Source of the DNA: a bacterium
GTDB taxonomy: Bacteria > Patescibacteriota > Minisyncoccia > Moranbacterales > UBA2206
Direction: 5' to 3'
Length of the DNA: 14,675 nt
NCBI GenBank assembly: GCA_021789395.1
Contig: JAJYJP010000014.1
Span: 1-14,675 of the forward strand
The notes under the pieces were generated by a model. It was not told the origin of the DNA, searched no databases, and worked only from the letters and a program-made list of their open reading frames with translations. Positions within the stretch are counted from its first letter, which is position 1; every line of letters begins with the position of its first letter. Positions 1 through 8,023 of the stretch are shown here, in pieces. The translations under genes and the position numbers were made by a program.

Positions 1-1726
1 CGCCGATCAGCCTCAAAGTTTCCGCCAGGACGATTCTTACTGCCGTTATAAGGCTTAATCTGGCTTTTGTCAATTCCAAATTTTCCTCGTCGATCACCTT
101 GCAAGCATTGTAGAAAGAATGGAATTTATCTGCTAATTTGATGGCGTAATATGGCAATTTATGGACATCATAACTTTGGGAAATTTCTTCCACGAGTTCC
201 GGAAATTTATCCAGTTCTTTCATAAGGCTGAGCTCTTTTTCATGTACCAATAAGCCGAGATCCACATCGTCCGCATCTTGCATGTTAATGCCTGTTTCTT
301 CCGCCTTGCGGATGATGCTTGAAATTCTGGCATGGGCGTATTGGACATAAGGCCCTGTCGCTCCTTCAAGCTTTATGGATTCATCGATATCAAATTCTAT
401 TTTCGTGCCAGTGGAATATTTAAGCATTGTGAATTTCAAAGCTCCCAAAGCAATCGATAGCGTATTTGGAGAATTTGGAAATTTTTCGGCAACTTTTGAA
501 TTAATAGAACTAATAAGGTCACGAGCTAAAATCACATTCCCCTTTCTTGATGACATTCCTTCCCCGCTTTTTAAAGTTACAAATTCGTATCCAACATGTA
601 TCATCTTTTTATGGAATCCATACAGTTCCAGAATCTTGAATAATTGCTTGAAATATAAGCTTTGCCTGATATCAACAACATAAATACTTCTATCTATACT
701 AAATTTTTCAAATTTCTTTATTGCTAAAGGAATATCTTTTAGTCCATATAAGGCACTGCCATCTTTTCTGACTAGAACAAGAACCCCTAAACCATATTGC
801 TCAAGATTGGCAATGATAGCCCCTTCACTTTCTTCAACAACCTTTCTTTTTAAAAGCTCTGGAATTAATTTCTTTCCTTCTATTTCTTCTTCACTTTCAT
901 AAAAATACACATCAAACTTAGCGCCAAGCAGATCATATATGGATTGAAATTCGTCTAATGACCATTGACGGGTTTTTCCCCAAAGATTTACCAACTCTTC
1001 ATTGCCAGCCTCAAACTCATTTTGAAGATCTTTGAATTCTTTTTCATATTCAGGATTTTTTTCAATCGCTTGAACAGCTTCTGTATAGACCTTGCCTAAA
1101 AATTCCGCTTTATTTGGAATAGCATCCAAATTTTCTTCCCCATGAAACTTTTTTATTCCCCACAAGCATTTCGCAATGTGAGATCCAGTATCCCCAATGT
1201 AGTTTGCAGAAGTAACTTCAAACTTCGCTTTTTTTAAAATTTCAACTATCGAAGATCCTATCAATACATTCCTCAGGTGTCCTATGTGAAATTCCTTATG
1301 CGTATTCGGCTGGGAATATTCAACCATCACTTTTTCTTTTTTAGTATCACTACTACCAAAATTTTCTTTTTCCTCATTTATCTCCGCTATCTTGTCCTGC
1401 AGATATTTTTCAGACAGATAAAAATTCAAATAACCCGGCTTAGCAATTTCTATCTTGGAAAAATTTCCGCTCATCGGAGATTGAACCTCCGATACTCCCT
1501 CGGACGCCTCGAGGTTCAACCTCGAAACTAGCATCTCGGCGATTTCCATCGGACTTTTGCCGGCTAATTTTGCCAAAACCAAAGAAATATTGGTCGTATA
1601 ATCCCCGAATTTCTCATCTTTCGGATGATCCACACCGATCTCAGGAACCTCAAAAGCCGGAAAAACATCTTCCTGTTGAAGGCTTAAAATAGCCAGTTTT
1701 ATGATTTTTGCGATTTCATGCTTCAT
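1..1726 (-). CDS. argS: Arginyl-tRNA synthetase, C-terminal end cut by window edge
   Basis: This cytosolic class I synthetase charges tRNA-Arg with arginine using ATP. I translated it by hand from an ATG at 1726. The frame appears open to base 1, giving 575 codons. The N-terminal tRNA-binding region contains HPKDEKFGDYTTNIS. The HIGH signature (EFHIGHLRNVLIGSS) starts near residue 145, and the KMSKS-equivalent loop is MSSRKGNV near residue 391. Both were checked to be in the same frame. The C-terminal DALR anticodon-binding domain ends in ARLILAETLRLIG, so probably only about ten residues lie outside the window. The QPNTHKEFHIGHLRN style is typical of Patescibacteria-like ArgS, from family knowledge. 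The gene follows the terminator at 1751-1796, so it is probably its own transcription unit. Near residues 67-85 it carries two DNA palindromes inside the reading frame. Confidence 0.96.
   Translation of the reverse strand, partial: MKHEIAKIIKLAILSLQQEDVFPAFEVPEIGVDHPKDEKFGDYTTNISLVLAKLAGKSPMEIAEMLVSRLNLEASEGVSEVQSPMSGNFSKIEIAKPGYLNFYLSEKYLQDKIAEINEEKENFGSSDTKKEKVMVEYSQPNTHKEFHIGHLRNVLIGSSIVEILKKAKFEVTSANYIGDTGSHIAKCLWGIKKFHGEENLDAIPNKAEFLGKVYTEAVQAIEKNPEYEKEFKDLQNEFEAGNEELVNLWGKTRQWSLDEFQSIYDLLGAKFDVYFYESEEEIEGKKLIPELLKRKVVEESEGAIIANLEQYGLGVLVLVRKDGSALYGLKDIPLAIKKFEKFSIDRSIYVVDIRQSLYFKQLFKILELYGFHKKMIHVGYEFVTLKSGEGMSSRKGNVILARDLISSINSKVAEKFPNSPNTLSIALGALKFTMLKYSTGTKIEFDIDESIKLEGATGPYVQYAHARISSIIRKAEETGINMQDADDVDLGLLVHEKELSLMKELDKFPELVEEISQSYDVHKLPYYAIKLADKFHSFYNACKVIDEENLELTKARLSLITAVRIVLAETLRLIG
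1474..1492. repeat. Palindrome inside argS, copy 1
   Basis: The 19-base sequence tcggagattgaacctccga is an inverted repeat with nine-base arms around a central g and one mismatched pair. As minus-strand RNA the mismatch would be a G-U pair. Its core resembles that of copy 2 at 1509-1525. It lies in frame within the argS N-terminal region. Confidence 0.6.
1509..1525. repeat. Palindrome inside argS, copy 2
   Basis: The 17-base sequence tcgaggttcaacctcga is a perfect inverted repeat with eight-base arms around a central c. It shares the GGTTNAACC-type core with copy 1, and 16 bases separate the two. Both sit in sequence coding for a short Ser/Glu-rich stretch between conserved ArgS blocks. Confidence 0.65.
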
Positions 1727-1750
1727 ATATATCGATTCTAACCTATCAAA

Positions 1751-1796
1751 GAAAAAAAATAAAGAGCAAAAACCGAGATTGGATCTCGGTTTTTGC
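1751..1796 (-). terminator. Intrinsic terminator closing the radical SAM operon
   Basis: A perfect 14-base-pair inverted repeat has left arm gcaaaaaccgagat (1766-1779), a three-base loop (1780-1782) and right arm 1783-1796. Read on the minus strand, the hairpin is followed by TCTTTATTTTTTTT, the expected U-tract. On the plus strand no T-run follows, so it acts on minus-strand transcripts. It lies 44 bases past the stop of the secreted protein at 1841 and before argS. Confidence 0.9.
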
Positions 1797-1840
1797 CAGT
1801 TCGAATAATTAGACTTCGGAATTAGAGAGAGTATGATGAT

Positions 1841-3010
1841 TTAATTCGGCGAAACTTCCCGCCAGTTTTTGTCCGGCGGACAAGCAGGACATGTCGTGTC
1901 GGAACAAGAATTGACTCCGCTATTTTGACATATGGATTGGGCTACGACCGATGACGCTCCGCAATTGTCAGTTTTTATGCAGACCCATGGATTAGTCTTT
2001 ACGGTTGTCCCGCATACGCCACAAGCCGCATCATTTATACAACTGTAAGTGTAGGTCGATGGCAAGCAAATCGCATTATTAAAACTATCTGTCGGCCACG
2101 CCGGACCGACCCAATAACCCCCGTTGTTGCTCATATACGGCATGACGCGCCAATAATATACTCCGCCTGGCTGCAAAGAAGAATTATTGATCGTCAAAGA
2201 GAATGGGGGCGGAGGCGAAGTGGCAGTTAAAGTGATCGCGCCAACAGGGTTGCCATAAACAAAACCAGATTGAACATAAAAATCTAGCGTGCCAGAAGTC
2301 GCTCCAACCACATTAAAATTCGGCGTTGAGCCTGAAGCAACTGCGCCATTCAGAGTAATGGCTCCTAAAAAAGTCGAGCCGGAACAAGTATAAGTGTTGC
2401 CAAAAAGACTGGCCGCAGTTGCTGTGCTATAGCCATAAACCTTAAGCTTATTACCGGAGGCAATGATTGTCGATATTCCGCAATCGGCATTTTTAGTTAC
2501 GCCGAACCAAGCATTGTATGTGATTGAAGGAATAATTACCGATCCGGTAGCCGTGGCCCCCGCAATAGTGATTGTCTGAGTTGGGACCGATGTTCCCGGA
2601 TTACAAGTGGACGGCCCCCAAAAGCTAAAGGTTCCGGACTGATTATTCATAGTAATACTGTTGCCCGATGCACTAATGGCCGTTACTGGACACCCTATGG
2701 AACTTCCAGAAACCGAAGTATGAAGTGTCGGATATAGCGTTCCCGTATCAACCTTTACGGAAGAAAAGGCCGGATCGGATGCCACTTGCACCCGATAAGC
2801 ATCCTCCGTTCCTCCGGATACGGACCAGTTTAGCGTAGTTTGCAATCCATTGGCGGAAAAAGTTGCAGGCTTAGTGGAAACCGTAGTATTGACCCAGGCC
2901 GGATGATTCCCGGATGATTCTTGGCATGCGGCAAATGCAAAGTTGAAAAATGCCAAAGCGATGAAAAAGAATGATCCGATCAGGACATAAATTTTTATTT
3001 TATTTCGCAT
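1841..3010 (-). CDS. Secreted protein, FnIII-like halves around an insert, Cys-rich tail
   Basis: Function is not recognised. A TTG at 3061 would add 17 residues, but the ATG at 3010 puts a classic signal peptide at the very N-terminus (MRNKIK, a hydrophobic run, then AFAAC) and has a GAGG about 14 bases upstream, so I prefer it (389 residues). Residues 55-100 (TTLNWSVSGG, AYRVQVASDPAF) and 271-310 (SLTINNSSLQPGGVYYWRV) read like the two halves of one fibronectin type III-like domain. The roughly 165 residues between them are Gly/Ser/Thr-rich with weak internal repetition (ITIAGATATG, ITLNGAVASG). The tail from residue 315 holds about a dozen cysteines, suggesting disulfides outside the membrane. 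It is the last gene before the terminator and follows the prepilin peptidase. It may be a surface or adhesin-like protein. Confidence 0.8.
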   Translation of the reverse strand: MRNKIKIYVLIGSFFFIALAFFNFAFAACQESSGNHPAWVNTTVSTKPATFSANGLQTTLNWSVSGGTEDAYRVQVASDPAFSSVKVDTGTLYPTLHTSVSGSSIGCPVTAISASGNSITMNNQSGTFSFWGPSTCNPGTSVPTQTITIAGATATGSVIIPSITYNAWFGVTKNADCGISTIIASGNKLKVYGYSTATAASLFGNTYTCSGSTFLGAITLNGAVASGSTPNFNVVGATSGTLDFYVQSGFVYGNPVGAITLTATSPPPPFSLTINNSSLQPGGVYYWRVMPYMSNNGGYWVGPAWPTDSFNNAICLPSTYTYSCINDAACGVCGTTVKTNPWVCIKTDNCGASSVVAQSICQNSGVNSCSDTTCPACPPDKNWREVSPN

Positions 3011-3062
3011 ATTTATATGATATACCTCAAAGCCGATCTTAACAAAAGCAGTTATCCACAAT

Positions 3063-4010
3063 TCAAAACAAATTCAAGATGTTGGAATGGAAAATCAAAG
3101 TGGCCAAAAGCCCGCCAATGATCCAGGGCGAGAACGGGATGGTTTGGTAAACACACAGTTCTTTGATCCCTCTTTCCTGGGCATATTTTTGAATAATTTC
3201 AACTTGTTTCTTATCCAAGCCTTCGGGGCGCAAAACACCCAGCCGCGTGAATGTTTCCGAAATGCTCTTGATTTCTTCAATTGTTTTTTCCGTCAGATTC
3301 ATCTTTTCAGCCAATTCAGCAATAGGAACAACTTCCAAAGAAAAATTATCCGTATAAAACTCAAAAAGCATAAAAATCAAAGCGAAAAAACCCGAGTGCC
3401 AGATGAAGCTAACTGTCCCGAAAGAAAAATGAAGATAGAATTTAACAATAAGAATATAGAGCGTCAAAATCAGGATGAATCTGGAAAAATCTTTGAATAA
3501 TCTTTTTTTGTCATGGATCCGTTCCCTGAATTTGCCCCTTTTATCTTTCAAAATAGAGGACATATTTTTCATGAATCCGCGCTTCCCGCTTTCAGAGATA
3601 AAATCTTGTATGAAAAATAAGATGGATTTTAAAAATATGAAATATAGGAGCAGCATGAAAGAATTCACCAAAAAAGAAAAAGCCGGAAAATAGGCCAAGT
3701 AACTTTTGCTATAAAATTCCAAAGGCAAAAGAAAAGAGAACAAAGCGAACAGCTTTGCGTCTCCTGCCGGCCAGATCCCCCATTTCCATAGCGCAAAACT
3801 GACGACCAAAGCTATGCCGGAGTTTATCAAAACATCTTTCAAATATGCAACCGATATATTTCCGCTGAACCAAAACGCCAGAAACAGAACAAGCCCGAGC
3901 GAAGCTCCCAGGATTATAAACTTATTTTTTATTTTTTTATGCCTGATATCATCCACAACCACAAAAAAGCTCAGGGACAAGACCAAGCCGATGAAAATAT
4001 ACTCAAACAT
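3063..4010 (-). CDS. Type IV prepilin peptidase-like membrane aspartyl protease (A24 family)
   Basis: A24 proteases cleave the short leader of type IV prepilins and related proteins at the inner face of the membrane. This 315-residue protein is strongly hydrophobic. It shows the two catalytic-Asp motifs: D21 in DDIRHKKIKN (matching the family's D-x5-I-P-N, with Lys in place of Pro) and D84 in WPAGDAKLF, the GxGD-type motif. The C-terminal PFSPWIIGG matches the usual PFxP segment. Between the two parts lies a long charged, partly soluble insert, roughly residues 145-285. Its ATG overlaps the end of the upstream radical SAM gene by 8 bases, so the two are probably translationally coupled. No prepilin gene is recognised in the window, so the substrate is unknown. 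It may process a surface protein of this locus or a pilin elsewhere. Confidence 0.85.
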   Translation of the reverse strand: MFEYIFIGLVLSLSFFVVVDDIRHKKIKNKFIILGASLGLVLFLAFWFSGNISVAYLKDVLINSGIALVVSFALWKWGIWPAGDAKLFALFSFLLPLEFYSKSYLAYFPAFSFLVNSFMLLLYFIFLKSILFFIQDFISESGKRGFMKNMSSILKDKRGKFRERIHDKKRLFKDFSRFILILTLYILIVKFYLHFSFGTVSFIWHSGFFALIFMLFEFYTDNFSLEVVPIAELAEKMNLTEKTIEEIKSISETFTRLGVLRPEGLDKKQVEIIQKYAQERGIKELCVYQTIPFSPWIIGGLLATLIFHSNILNLF

Positions 4011-4935
4011 TTTTAATTTTGCTTATTATTTCTTTTTTGTCGGCAAAGATCGGATATAATTCTTTTTCATCATAAAATTTACCGGCTCCATACAGCCCGG
4101 CACAAATATCAAAAAGAGAGCATGCTTTGCATTTTTCCGCTTTTTTATAATTCCAATCAACCTGCTCAACCCTGCCGCGCTGATCAAGGAAGTATACTAC
4201 TCGGTTTTCTTTCTTGACCATCTTTCGAGTTTCGGTGGAAGCATATTCAAAATCAGTCAGATAACACAATGGCACCCGTTCCACGCGAAAAGTTTTTTTG
4301 TTGACATCCAAGAATTCCAAGGCTTTATGCAATTCCAATTCAAAATCATTGAGTCTTGGAATGGTTTGCGGATTCTCAGCCGCCCGATTCATATGCGGAT
4401 CCAAATTGTTGAAAACAAAATGTTTCACAAAAGGATATTTTCTCACCATCCATTCGACCGTTTGCGAAAGATGCTCAGCATTATATTTATTGATGGCGGT
4501 GTTTATATCCACAGTTATTCCGCCCAGCCTCGATAAATTATCCAGAGTTTTCTTGATGTTTTTTAATGAATCCGGATTGCCCGATATTTTAGCTTGGATT
4601 TTATCCTTATAAGAATAGGCCGACAGATGGATGTGTTTCAGTCCGGCATCTTTCATTTTTTTCAAATATGCCAGGCTGGAAAATTTTTGCCCATTGGTTA
4701 TGATTCTGGTCTCCAACTTTTTGGAATCGCAATACTCGATGATCCTGTCCAGATCCGAAAAAAGCGTCGGCTCACCGCCGGAAAAAATTATTCCTTCATA
4801 TCTGTCCCTGATCAGCGCATCCACCTCCTTTTTGGCCTCATCCAATGACAAGGCATTCCGATTTTCCGGATTGGAACAGATGATGCATTTTTGATTGCAT
4901 CGGCGCGTCAATTGGATGTAGCCCAGTTTTGCCAT
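4003..4935 (-). CDS. Radical SAM protein with twitch-like auxiliary cluster (310 aa)
   Basis: Radical SAM enzymes use a [4Fe-4S] cluster to cleave S-adenosylmethionine and abstract hydrogen from a substrate. The SAM-cluster motif CxxxCxxC is C13, C17, C20, and GGEPT follows at 53-57. Near the C-terminus, C269, C272 and C278 (CKACSLFDIC) together with C224 could bind a second cluster of the SPASM/twitch type found in peptide maturases. The end, AGLYG..FYDEKELYPIF, matches the C-x-G...Y...EL.P tail of that group. It is shorter than classic SPASM maturases. It starts 9 bases after the 297-residue paralog and overlaps the prepilin peptidase. The peptide substrate role is inferred from context. 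Confidence 0.87.
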   Translation of the reverse strand: MAKLGYIQLTRRCNQKCIICSNPENRNALSLDEAKKEVDALIRDRYEGIIFSGGEPTLFSDLDRIIEYCDSKKLETRIITNGQKFSSLAYLKKMKDAGLKHIHLSAYSYKDKIQAKISGNPDSLKNIKKTLDNLSRLGGITVDINTAINKYNAEHLSQTVEWMVRKYPFVKHFVFNNLDPHMNRAAENPQTIPRLNDFELELHKALEFLDVNKKTFRVERVPLCYLTDFEYASTETRKMVKKENRVVYFLDQRGRVEQVDWNYKKAEKCKACSLFDICAGLYGAGKFYDEKELYPIFADKKEIISKIKNV

Positions 4936-4944
4936 TTTTAATGC

Positions 4945-5838
4945 CTAGTTATTAAATTCATCAAATCCATAGAGAGTGGCGTAGTTCCGCGCGATTCCCA
5001 CGCAGATCGAACCGAATCTGCATTTCTTGCATTTTTCCGTCCTGACATTGTAGCATTGGAAATCTTCCGTCCTGACAAGCTCGCGTTCCAGGTTCAATGG
5101 ATTTTTCAAAAACTTCAAAGACTCTCTGTCCAAGAGACAAAACGGAAAGCCGGGCATGCCGCAATGCGGAAAAAATACTTCCAAGCCATAGCTCTTACAA
5201 ACTTTCAGCGCTTTTTCCAAAAAAGGCACCGTCTCTGAAATCTTGGGAATAATTTCCTTGTTTTTCATGCAATCCCCCACGGGATACACGAAAGTAAAAT
5301 AAAGTTTTTTTGTCTTGGGAAATGAACCATGGATAAATTGTACATAGCTTTCCATATCGGCATAATTCAAGGCATTGATAGTATGGTTGAAAAACACTTC
5401 CACGTCATATTTGGATATCTCATCTATTCCTTTTATCGCTTTTTTGAAATTTCCTTTGGTGGAAGTCAGCTGATCATATTTTTTCTCGATATGCGAATGG
5501 AAGCCGACCATCAAAGAATCGACTCCCGATCCGGCCAATTTTTTGGCATATTCTCTGTCGGACAATCCGGTCGCGTTTGTTTGAATTTCCACTTCCTTGA
5601 TACCCTTGCTTTTTGCGTATCTGACAAGCACCGGAAGCTCATTGAGCAAAGTCGGCTCTCCGCCGGTAAGGATGATTTTGTCCATTCCCGATTTTACCGC
5701 GTCATGTATTTCTCGCACGACATCATCCAGAGGAAATTTTTCGAGATCGGCATATTTTTCTTCCAAAAAACAAAATTTGCATCTGTAATTGCAGATCAAT
5801 GGAAGCCGTATTGTTGTGATTTTTTTGCCTTTAGCCAT
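4945..5838 (-). CDS. Radical SAM protein with auxiliary-cluster cysteines (297 aa)
   Basis: The N-terminal radical SAM core has CxxxCxxC at C16, C20, C23 (CNYRCKFC) and GGEPT at 59-63. The C-terminal cysteines C262, C270, C273 and C279 (CKKCRFGSIC), with C226 or C234, fit an extra iron-sulfur cluster. It resembles the 310-residue neighbour in length and layout (LTGGEPTLLNEL against FSGGEPTLFSDL), so the two may descend from a local duplication. There are 3 bases between the previous stop and this ATG, and no Shine-Dalgarno sequence is visible. Substrate and reaction are not readable from sequence. Peptide modification is inferred from the locus. Confidence 0.87.
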   Translation of the reverse strand: MAKGKKITTIRLPLICNYRCKFCFLEEKYADLEKFPLDDVVREIHDAVKSGMDKIILTGGEPTLLNELPVLVRYAKSKGIKEVEIQTNATGLSDREYAKKLAGSGVDSLMVGFHSHIEKKYDQLTSTKGNFKKAIKGIDEISKYDVEVFFNHTINALNYADMESYVQFIHGSFPKTKKLYFTFVYPVGDCMKNKEIIPKISETVPFLEKALKVCKSYGLEVFFPHCGMPGFPFCLLDRESLKFLKNPLNLERELVRTEDFQCYNVRTEKCKKCRFGSICVGIARNYATLYGFDEFNN

Positions 5839-5841
5839 ATA

Positions 5842-6882
5842 TTAAATCGCCCTTGTTAAACATTCTTTTATATACCTTTGGAATTGTTTGTTTTTTTGAG
5901 CTTTTATCATCACGTCCTTTGCGAATTTCCTGCACTGCGCGTCATAGATGCCCCAGACCCTTTCTCCGGCCCGCGCTTTTTTGGATCCGCTCCTTCCGAT
6001 TTCGATCGACTTGCCATAATTCTCGGCGATATCGTTCGGCAATTCACGCTTTTCTTCCAAATTTATGAGAAAGTGGGAAAAGGCCAACCTATCTCCCGGC
6101 CAAGCCCTCAGGTTATTATAGACACTATAAAGAAAATCGTCTTGGGGAGCAATGCCGAACATTATTTCGATATCTCTGATAATTTTGGAATTGAAGATAA
6201 AAATTCCTTTTTCAATATTTTTTTGGATCTGTCCAAAAAATTTTTCAATCGTTTTTTCGAATGACTCCAATTGATACTTGTTCCAATGAACCTTCTCCGT
6301 GAATTGGACAGGCTCGATGTGTATGTTGGCAAAGCCCAGTTTCAAAAGATAATCCAGATCTTTGTAAAAATTATCCAGCATTTTGGGATGGATCGTATAA
6401 CTCACCCACAGATCCTTTTCTTTGACCAATCGCAAGAATGTTTTCAGATTCTCAGTGATCCGTCCGAAACTTCCAGTTTCTCCCTTTATCTTCCTGAAAA
6501 GATCGTGCGAATCATGGGTGCCCGACAAGGAAACCATCAATTTCGGAGAATATTTCTTCAGATAATCGGAAATGTCTTCACTCAGCAACGTTCCATTCGT
6601 AACTATTAAGACGGATGTTTTCTTATTGCGTCTTTTTGCTTCTTCAACGAGGAACGAATCGACTTCTTGGATCAACTTCGGAAAAAGGAAAGGTTCGCCA
6701 CCGTAAAAATACAGCAATTTGTCGTCTCCGCCAGAAGAAAGGAAATATTTAACATATTTCTTCGCGGAACGGATCTTCATCACTTCATTTGTCGGATTTA
6801 CGAAGCAATACGTGCAATCCATATTACATGCCGTCGTTATTCCCAAAAAAAACCGCCGCATTTCCATGTTTATTTTTTTCAT
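5842..6882 (-). CDS. Radical SAM protein lacking auxiliary-cluster cysteines (346 aa)
   Basis: The radical SAM motif is intact: C19, C23, C26 (CNMDCTYC), with YGGEPF at 60-65 and VTNGTLL at 94-100. It aligns along its whole length with the 358-residue protein at 11534-12610: SAM cysteines at identical positions, AFSHFLINL against AFSPFLMNL, and a similar helical tail. In that paralog the C-terminal region has C248, C294, C301 and C304. Here those positions have no cysteine, and the only later cysteines are C317 and C341, which do not form a cluster motif. So the core is probably active but the SPASM-type auxiliary cluster is lost. It may be specialised, or may work with a partner. Confidence 0.86.
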   Translation of the reverse strand: MKKINMEMRRFFLGITTACNMDCTYCFVNPTNEVMKIRSAKKYVKYFLSSGGDDKLLYFYGGEPFLFPKLIQEVDSFLVEEAKRRNKKTSVLIVTNGTLLSEDISDYLKKYSPKLMVSLSGTHDSHDLFRKIKGETGSFGRITENLKTFLRLVKEKDLWVSYTIHPKMLDNFYKDLDYLLKLGFANIHIEPVQFTEKVHWNKYQLESFEKTIEKFFGQIQKNIEKGIFIFNSKIIRDIEIMFGIAPQDDFLYSVYNNLRAWPGDRLAFSHFLINLEEKRELPNDIAENYGKSIEIGRSGSKKARAGERVWGIYDAQCRKFAKDVMIKAQKNKQFQRYIKECLTRAI

Positions 6883-6892
6883 AGTCGATAAT

Positions 6893-8023
6893 TTAAGTGT
6901 TTTTGATCGGTTTCAGAATATCAAATCCTCGTTCCCGCACATCTTCTATCCACGCTCCGGAACAACTTTTACCATATCGGCATTCTTCGCAACGCAAACT
7001 TTTAACATGATATCGGTGATTTATGAAAAAATCCAGAAAATGGAAAATATCAAAATCAGCTGACAGAGAAAATTCTTTCTGCTTGTTATTTTTAAAACTT
7101 AGACATTTTGGATTTTCGCGCGATGCTATCTTTTTTTTCTCTTTCAGATATATGAGATCTTCGCAAAATGTTCGCATCACGCAAAATTCGCATTTTTCAC
7201 CCCTGCATCGCATCATCCTTCCGTCTGTCATGTACGCATCGAACATTTCCCGCATTCCGGAAACTTCGTCTTTCAATTTTTTGGGGCTTTGGATCAGATC
7301 CTCATTGCCCTCCAGATATTGTGCCGGCAATCGATTGGTCCATATGAAAATATCCTTCCGCTTATTCAGCTCCAGAGCCTTATTCAAATATTTTTGTGAT
7401 TCTTCCAATGAAAAATTAAGTTTATCCCAATTGTCCCACGCTTCGCCGAAAGGCATGATGTGCAACAGATCGAATTCCCGCACTCCCAAGCGCACATAAA
7501 AATCCATTATCTCGCGCAAATATTTGTAATTCAATCTTGTTATGACGATATCGATATTGACGATGAAGCCGTTTTTCATGGCGTTATCGAGTCCTCTCAT
7601 CGCTTGCATGTAGCTGCCTTTCGCCCTGGAAATTTTTTCAAACAACTCCTCTTTATGCGCATGCATGGAGAAAGTTACCTCATCCAGCCCAGCCTTTTTC
7701 AGATCAGCCGTCAAAGAATCATACGCCAGCATCCGCCCGTTTGATATGATCTGTACCCTCTCAAAACCCGACTTTTTTGCCTTTGAAACGATCTTCACGA
7801 TTTCCGGATGGATAGTCGCCTCTCCGCCGGACAAGATCACCCTTGAGAATCCCTCTTTTCTCGCTTGCCTCAATGACGCGAAAATTTCCGGCAAGGGAAT
7901 TATTTTGCCGTCCTTACTGTCTTTGTCCAGACAAAATATGCAATTATTATTGCAAACTCTGGTCAGACGAAGCCAAAATTTTTTTTGCGATATCGCTTTT
8001 TCTTTTTTTGCTTTCTTGCTCAT
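6893..8023 (-). CDS. Radical SAM protein with two C-terminal cysteine clusters (376 aa)
   Basis: The SAM-cluster motif is C24, C28, C31 (CNNNCIFC). The usual GGEPT reads GGEAT at 66-70. The middle (SNGRMLAYDSL, FSMHAHKEELF, GSYMQAMRGLDN) places it with the 294-residue protein and the radical SAM half of the 607-residue fusion. It differs in its C-terminus: a first cluster at C273, C278, C281, C287 (CRGEKCEFC, FC), a lone C307, and a second cluster at C345, C348, C354 (CEECRYGKSCSGAW). That could hold two auxiliary clusters. The start overlaps the previous stop by four bases (ATGA), indicating coupling. The role in peptide maturation is inferred. Confidence 0.87.
   Translation of the reverse strand: MSKKAKKEKAISQKKFWLRLTRVCNNNCIFCLDKDSKDGKIIPLPEIFASLRQARKEGFSRVILSGGEATIHPEIVKIVSKAKKSGFERVQIISNGRMLAYDSLTADLKKAGLDEVTFSMHAHKEELFEKISRAKGSYMQAMRGLDNAMKNGFIVNIDIVITRLNYKYLREIMDFYVRLGVREFDLLHIMPFGEAWDNWDKLNFSLEESQKYLNKALELNKRKDIFIWTNRLPAQYLEGNEDLIQSPKKLKDEVSGMREMFDAYMTDGRMMRCRGEKCEFCVMRTFCEDLIYLKEKKKIASRENPKCLSFKNNKQKEFSLSADFDIFHFLDFFINHRYHVKSLRCEECRYGKSCSGAWIEDVRERGFDILKPIKNT

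Noticed and set aside
1735..1740. TAGAAT on the minus strand as the argS -10 promoter element
   Set aside because: It lies only 8 bases before the ATG, and the matching -35 region (TTTATT) is poor and overlaps the terminator T-run. A promoter is likely here but this exact site is not supported.
3087..3500. Plus-strand frame opposite the prepilin peptidase
   Set aside because: The minus-strand protein has both catalytic Asp motifs and membrane segments. The opposite frame has no motif or start signal.
8020..8023. Recoded UGA (as in Absconditabacteria/Gracilibacteria)
   Set aside because: TGA ends the 294-residue and 310-residue radical SAM genes at natural C-termini, so UGA is a normal stop here.
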